Below are positions 7,415-9,725 of a stretch of 9,725 bases of DNA, in pieces; the first letter of the stretch is position 1; each line of letters begins with the position of its first letter. A program made the translations under genes and the position numbers. A model generated the notes under the pieces. It saw only the letters and a list, made by a program, of their open reading frames with translations, was not told the origin of the DNA and did not search any database. Location of the stretch: NCBI GenBank assembly GCA_023427825.1, contig JAEZAI010000127.1:1-9725 (forward strand). The letters run 5' to 3'. Source of the DNA: Actinomycetes bacterium. Its GTDB lineage: Bacteria > Actinomycetota > Acidimicrobiia > Acidimicrobiales > Microtrichaceae.

Positions 7415-7453
7415 GACGCGGCTCGCGATCCGGCCCGCGGGGCGGACCGCGTC
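7415..7453 (+). terminator. Strong hairpin after the deaminase gene, candidate terminator
   Basis: The right arm 7440-7453 (GGGCGGACCGCGTC) pairs with three blocks on the left: GACGCGG (7415-7421), TCCG (7429-7432) and CCC (7434-7436). That gives 14 base pairs with a 7-base and a 1-base bulge on the left arm and a GCG loop. It begins four bases after the deaminase stop. No U-tract follows. It ends three bases before the -10 candidate of the next gene, so it could separate the two units. Confidence 0.5.
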
Positions 7454-7456
7454 GTG

Positions 7457-7462
7457 CAGTCT
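7457..7462 (+). promoter_or_regulatory. Candidate -10 element for leaderless SRPBCC gene transcript
   Basis: CAGTCT, then six bases (GTGGGC), then ATG at 7469. It has the same nAnnnT and spacing as before zwf, the deaminase and the CYTH gene, and there is no Shine-Dalgarno. It supports ATG 7469 over the GTG at 7454 as the start. Confidence 0.3.
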
Positions 7463-7468
7463 GTGGGC

Positions 7469-7969
7469 ATGTCACCTGACGTGAACGAGACCGACACGAC
7501 CGCACCCGCCGAGCGCATCGAGGTGTCGCGCACGATCGCCGCGGAGCCGGCCGCGATCTTCGCCGTGCTCACCGATCCGCAGGGCCACGTGTCGATCGAC
7601 AGCTCCGGCATGTTGATGAGCGCGGACGGCGACGTGGTGACCGCGGTCGACGACACGTTCGTCGTGCACATGGACCGCGAGGCGCTGAACGACTACCCCC
7701 TCGGGTTGTACGACGTCACGATCCGGATCGTGACGTTCGAGCCCGACCGTGAGATCGCCTGGAAGATCGAGGGCCAGCTCAACATCGGCCACGTCTACGG
7801 CTACCGCCTGGAGCCCGGCGACGAGCCCGGGACGACGGGCGCGACCAGCTACTACGACTGGTCCCGGATCGAGCCGCAGTGGCGCGAGGCCGGGATCTTC
7901 CCGGTCATCTCCGAGGGCGCGCTGCGGGCCACGCTGGGCATCCTCGCCCGCACGGTCGAGAACGCGTGA
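7469..7969 (+). CDS. SRPBCC (START/polyketide cyclase-like) protein
   Basis: A 166-residue single-domain protein of the SRPBCC fold, a helix-grip fold with a deep hydrophobic pocket that binds lipids, polyketides or other small ligands. The opening RIEVSRTIAAEPAAIFAVLTDPQGHVSID is the classic first strand and helix of this fold. A beta-rich middle follows (DVTIRIVTFEPDREIAWKIEG, GYRLEP, TSYYDWSRI), and the C-terminal helix SEGALRATLGILARTVENA closes the pocket. No signal peptide is present. ATG 7469 is preferred: the GTG at 7454 would add MQSVG, lacks a Shine-Dalgarno, and would place the start ahead of the -10 candidate. The gene starts 58 bases after the deaminase stop with a hairpin between, so co-transcription is uncertain. 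It converges on the metalloprotease gene. The ligand is unknown; whether it is an enzyme or a carrier cannot be decided. Confidence 0.85.
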   Translation: MSPDVNETDTTAPAERIEVSRTIAAEPAAIFAVLTDPQGHVSIDSSGMLMSADGDVVTAVDDTFVVHMDREALNDYPLGLYDVTIRIVTFEPDREIAWKIEGQLNIGHVYGYRLEPGDEPGTTGATSYYDWSRIEPQWREAGIFPVISEGALRATLGILARTVENA

Positions 7970-7978
7970 CGGTCCGGA

Positions 7979-7993
7979 ACGCCTGAGCGGCGT
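7979..7993. terminator. Small hairpin between convergent genes
   Basis: ACGCC (7979-7983), loop TGAGC, GGCGT (7989-7993), set within a wider TGACG (7967-7971) / CGTCA (7991-7995) inverted repeat. It lies in the 31-base gap between the SRPBCC and metalloprotease stops and could serve as a weak bidirectional terminator. No T-tract is seen on either side. Confidence 0.3.
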
Positions 7994-7996
7994 CAG

Positions 7997-8031
7997 CCCT
8001 TCAGGACGGACTCCCCTTCAGGACGGACTCC
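7997..8031. repeat. 17-base tandem duplication over the metalloprotease stop codon
   Basis: CCTTCAGGACGGACTCC occurs twice without a gap (7998-8014 and 8015-8031), with one further matching base on the left. On the minus strand the second copy contains the present stop TGA. Removing one copy would give an ending in ESVLKG and then TGA, only three residues shorter than the present ESVLKGSPS. The duplication therefore shifted frame and supplied a new stop almost at once. Confidence 0.9.
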
Positions 8032-9197
8032 GGCAGCGGCTCCAGCGGCACCGTGTGCTGGTGCGGCCAGGGCGCCGCCCGCAGGCCGGCCCCGAAGCCC
8101 GCGCCCGGCAGGTCGTAGGCGTCCGCCTGGTCGAGATCCACGCCGTAGCCGCGGTCGACGAGCGCGCCGATCGTGATCCGGCTCATGCGCTCGTCGCCGT
8201 CGCTGTACCCGGTCATCAGCTCGTTGTCGAAGACCGACTCACGCCAGTGCGCCCCGAAGGTGCCCACGCCGCCGCCGTCCTCGACCGGCACCTGGCCTGT
8301 GCCGCCCAGCTCGTGCCACGCGGCGTTCGCCGCCGGGCCGTTGTAGGTGGGGTTGACGAGCAGGTCGTCCACGCGACCCTCGCCCACCCAGTTGAACCCG
8401 ATGCCGAGGATGTGGCCCATCTCGTGGAGGATCAGGTCGTTCAGCCGGCCGTTCTCCACGAACCGCTCGAGGTCCGCGGAGTCGAACTCCATGATCCCGA
8501 AGTAGGGCTCGCCGGTCGTGGAGCGCTTGCCGATCGCCCCTGCCTGTCCGAGCAGGCCCAGCGGGCCGTCCAGGTACGGCGCCCGGGCGGCGATCATCAC
8601 GTCGTCCACGGCGCCGTCGAACGCGGGGACCCAGCCGAACAGGCCCTCGGGGATCGACAGCGGCTCGGGGTTCCAGCCGTCGACGATGACCTGCTCCCAG
8701 CGCGCCGCCGCTGCCTCGAACGCGGCCGCGTACTCGGGCGCCATGGCCGGATCGATCGAGAGGGTGATGTCGAACGTCTCCGACGGACCGGGCGTCACCG
8801 CGATCGGACCGGTCGACGCGGTCGGCGAGTCGGACGTGGCGTCGCTGACGACCAGCCTGGGGGTGAACGACCCGGCGTCGCGGTACTGGGTCAGCAGGTC
8901 GCCCTGGGTCGGACACGGCGAGATCGTGCGGTCGACGACGCCGTCGCCGTCCAGGTCGATCCGACAGGTGAGCACGTCGCCGTTGGGATCCGACACCCGC
9001 CAGCGGAACGTGGCCGTGACCGGCGCCTCCGTCCGCGGCGTCACGGCCTGGAACACCTCGACCACCGGCGGCGCGGGATCGACCGGCGTCGTGGTCGGCG
9101 GTGGTCCTCCCGGAGCCGGCGCACACGCCGCGGCCACCGCCGTCAGCCCCAACACCAACGCCGTGCACGTCGCACGGGTGCCCCTGGTGATCGTCAC
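8001..9197 (-). CDS. Secreted leishmanolysin-like (M8) metalloprotease, probable lipoprotein
   Basis: A 398-residue exported zinc protease. The N-terminus has Arg5 and Arg8, a hydrophobic stretch (11-23) and VAAAC with Cys25, a plausible lipobox, followed by a Pro/Thr-rich linker (26-44). Residues about 45-135 look like a PKD-type beta domain carrying DLDGDGVVD (81-89), a calcium-loop-like motif. The catalytic part holds HEMGHILGIG (258-267: His258, Glu259, His262), the distant third zinc ligand in AHWRESVFDNELMTG (His317) and the Met-turn Met328, the arrangement of the leishmanolysin family. GTG at 9197 is chosen because GGAGGGG lies just upstream and the signal peptide starts there; in-frame sequence further upstream (to 9626) overlaps the CYTH gene and is not protein-like. 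The extreme C-terminus is altered by a 17-base duplication. Substrates are unknown; scavenging or cell-surface processing is a guess. Confidence 0.9.
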   Translation of the reverse strand: MTITRGTRATCTALVLGLTAVAAACAPAPGGPPPTTTPVDPAPPVVEVFQAVTPRTEAPVTATFRWRVSDPNGDVLTCRIDLDGDGVVDRTISPCPTQGDLLTQYRDAGSFTPRLVVSDATSDSPTASTGPIAVTPGPSETFDITLSIDPAMAPEYAAAFEAAAARWEQVIVDGWNPEPLSIPEGLFGWVPAFDGAVDDVMIAARAPYLDGPLGLLGQAGAIGKRSTTGEPYFGIMEFDSADLERFVENGRLNDLILHEMGHILGIGFNWVGEGRVDDLLVNPTYNGPAANAAWHELGGTGQVPVEDGGGVGTFGAHWRESVFDNELMTGYSDGDERMSRITIGALVDRGYGVDLDQADAYDLPGAGFGAGLRAAPWPHQHTVPLEPLPESVLKGSPS

Positions 9198-9202
9198 GAT
9201 CG

Positions 9203-9209
9203 TTCCCCT
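9203..9209 (-). promoter_or_regulatory. Shine-Dalgarno of the metalloprotease gene
   Basis: GGAGGGG on the minus strand, five bases before the GTG at 9197. It supports that start for the lipoprotein. The remaining divergent gap to 9327 (about 118 bases) shows TACCAT on the minus strand as a possible -10 but no convincing -35. Confidence 0.65.
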
Positions 9210-9315
9210 CCGGCGGCACGACGGCCTGCGTCGCCCGACCTCGGCCCCTCCCGCTGCCCCAGCGCAACGGCTCGCAGAATGGTACGCCCTCGACCCCGCC
9301 GGCACCGTGTTGGAG

Positions 9316-9321
9316 CATTGT
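9316..9321 (+). promoter_or_regulatory. Candidate -10 element for leaderless CYTH gene transcript
   Basis: CATTGT, then six bases (GGAGGC), then ATG at 9328. GGAGG at 9322-9326 looks like a Shine-Dalgarno but leaves only one base before the ATG, too close to work normally, so a leaderless start fits better. Confidence 0.35.
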
Positions 9322-9327
9322 GGAGGC

Positions 9328-9725
9328 ATGGGAACGGAGAGGGAGCTCAAGTACGACCTGAGGGCGGCAGGGCGATCGACCTCGACGGCCTCCCGGTCGA
9401 GGTCGGTCCCGAGCGGACGGTGACGCTGATCGCCGACTACTGGGACACGCCGTCCGGACGCCTGCGGGCCTGGGGCGTCACCGTGCGCCACCGCCACGCG
9501 AGCGTCGGGACCGAGGACGGCTGGACCGTGAAGGTGCCGGTCCCCGCGGACGTCGACGGCACGCCGGGTGCCCGCTCCCGGCTCGAGATCGACGTCCCCG
9601 GCGACCCGTCGGGGCCGCCCGCTCACGTGGTGGAGGTGGTCGTCGGCCTGGCCGGCCTCGAGCCGCTGCGGCGGGTGGCGCGGCTCACGACGATCCGCAG
9701 GTCGTGCGACGTCACTCGGCGCGGC
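9328..9725 (+). CDS. CYTH-domain protein, apparent frameshift, cut by window edge
   Basis: CYTH domains form a beta tunnel that binds triphosphate compounds or polyphosphate with divalent metal; in bacteria they act as triphosphatases, often fused to a CHAD domain. Translation from ATG 9328 gives MGTERELKYDL with the signature ExExK (Glu4, Glu6, Lys8), but this frame stops at 9421-9423. The rest of the domain continues in the frame whose codons begin at 9372 (GCG ATC GAC): DLDGLPVEVG, ADYWDTPSGRLRAWGVTVRHR, GWTVKVPVP and SRLEIDVPG, all typical CYTH segments, and stays open to the edge. The switch lies between about 9361 and 9372, in AGGGCGGCAGGGCG, and equals one missing base. Joined, the spacing from ExExK to YWDT is near normal, so little else is lost. 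It may be a pseudogene, an assembly error in G-runs, or (less likely) programmed slippage. Any CHAD domain would lie beyond 9725. Confidence 0.75.

Noticed and set aside
7454..7468. Upstream GTG start for the SRPBCC gene
   Set aside because: It adds five residues without a ribosome binding site and begins ahead of the -10 candidate; ATG 7469 fits better.
9198..9626. N-terminal extension of the metalloprotease frame
   Set aside because: The signal peptide and Shine-Dalgarno place the start at 9197, and the extension would be antisense to the CYTH gene.
1..9725. A defence system, biosynthetic cluster or mobile island
   Set aside because: I found no transposase, integrase, nuclease, toxin-antitoxin pair, CRISPR repeat, tRNA-linked attachment site or clear composition break. 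The genes are ordinary chromosomal functions.

Overview
The window is very GC-rich (about 70% by eye), with codon third positions almost always G or C. Several genes start with GTG, and some starts have no Shine-Dalgarno but a -10-like hexamer just upstream. This points to a free-living actinobacterium. Acidimicrobiia is a reasonable guess from the mix of genes, but no lineage marker settles it. I see no rRNA or tRNA gene, CRISPR array, insertion sequence or phage gene, and most of the window reads as ordinary chromosomal DNA.

Left part (1 to 4675), all on the minus strand. In transcription order: an alpha/beta hydrolase (4675-3716), a small protein resembling a degenerate response-regulator receiver domain (3625-3116), an acyl-CoA dehydrogenase (2931-1780) and a Kup-family potassium transporter (1768 to beyond the left edge). 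The dehydrogenase and transporter are 11 bases apart and are probably co-transcribed. The others are separated by 90 and 184 bases.

Middle part (4789 to 7969), on the plus strand: a Zwf1-type glucose-6-phosphate dehydrogenase, a member of the adenosine/adenine deaminase family that keeps its metal ligands but lacks the usual catalytic Glu, and an SRPBCC-fold protein. Strong hairpins follow the first two genes, so they may be separate transcription units. Each of the three starts, and the last plus-strand gene, has an nAnnnT hexamer ending seven bases before the start codon, a layout suggesting leaderless transcripts.

Right part (7997 to 9725): a secreted, probably lipid-anchored, leishmanolysin-like metalloprotease on the minus strand (9197-8001), convergent with the SRPBCC gene. 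A 17-base tandem duplication lies across its stop codon. Diverging from it is a CYTH-domain protein that runs off the right edge and carries an apparent one-base frameshift near its N-terminus.

The genes cover separate jobs: ion uptake, lipid oxidation, NADPH supply, purine or related deamination, and extracellular proteolysis. I do not see a coherent new multi-gene system. The points most worth checking are the deaminase active site, the degenerate receiver protein, the frameshifted CYTH gene, the stop-codon duplication and the repeated start-site layout.
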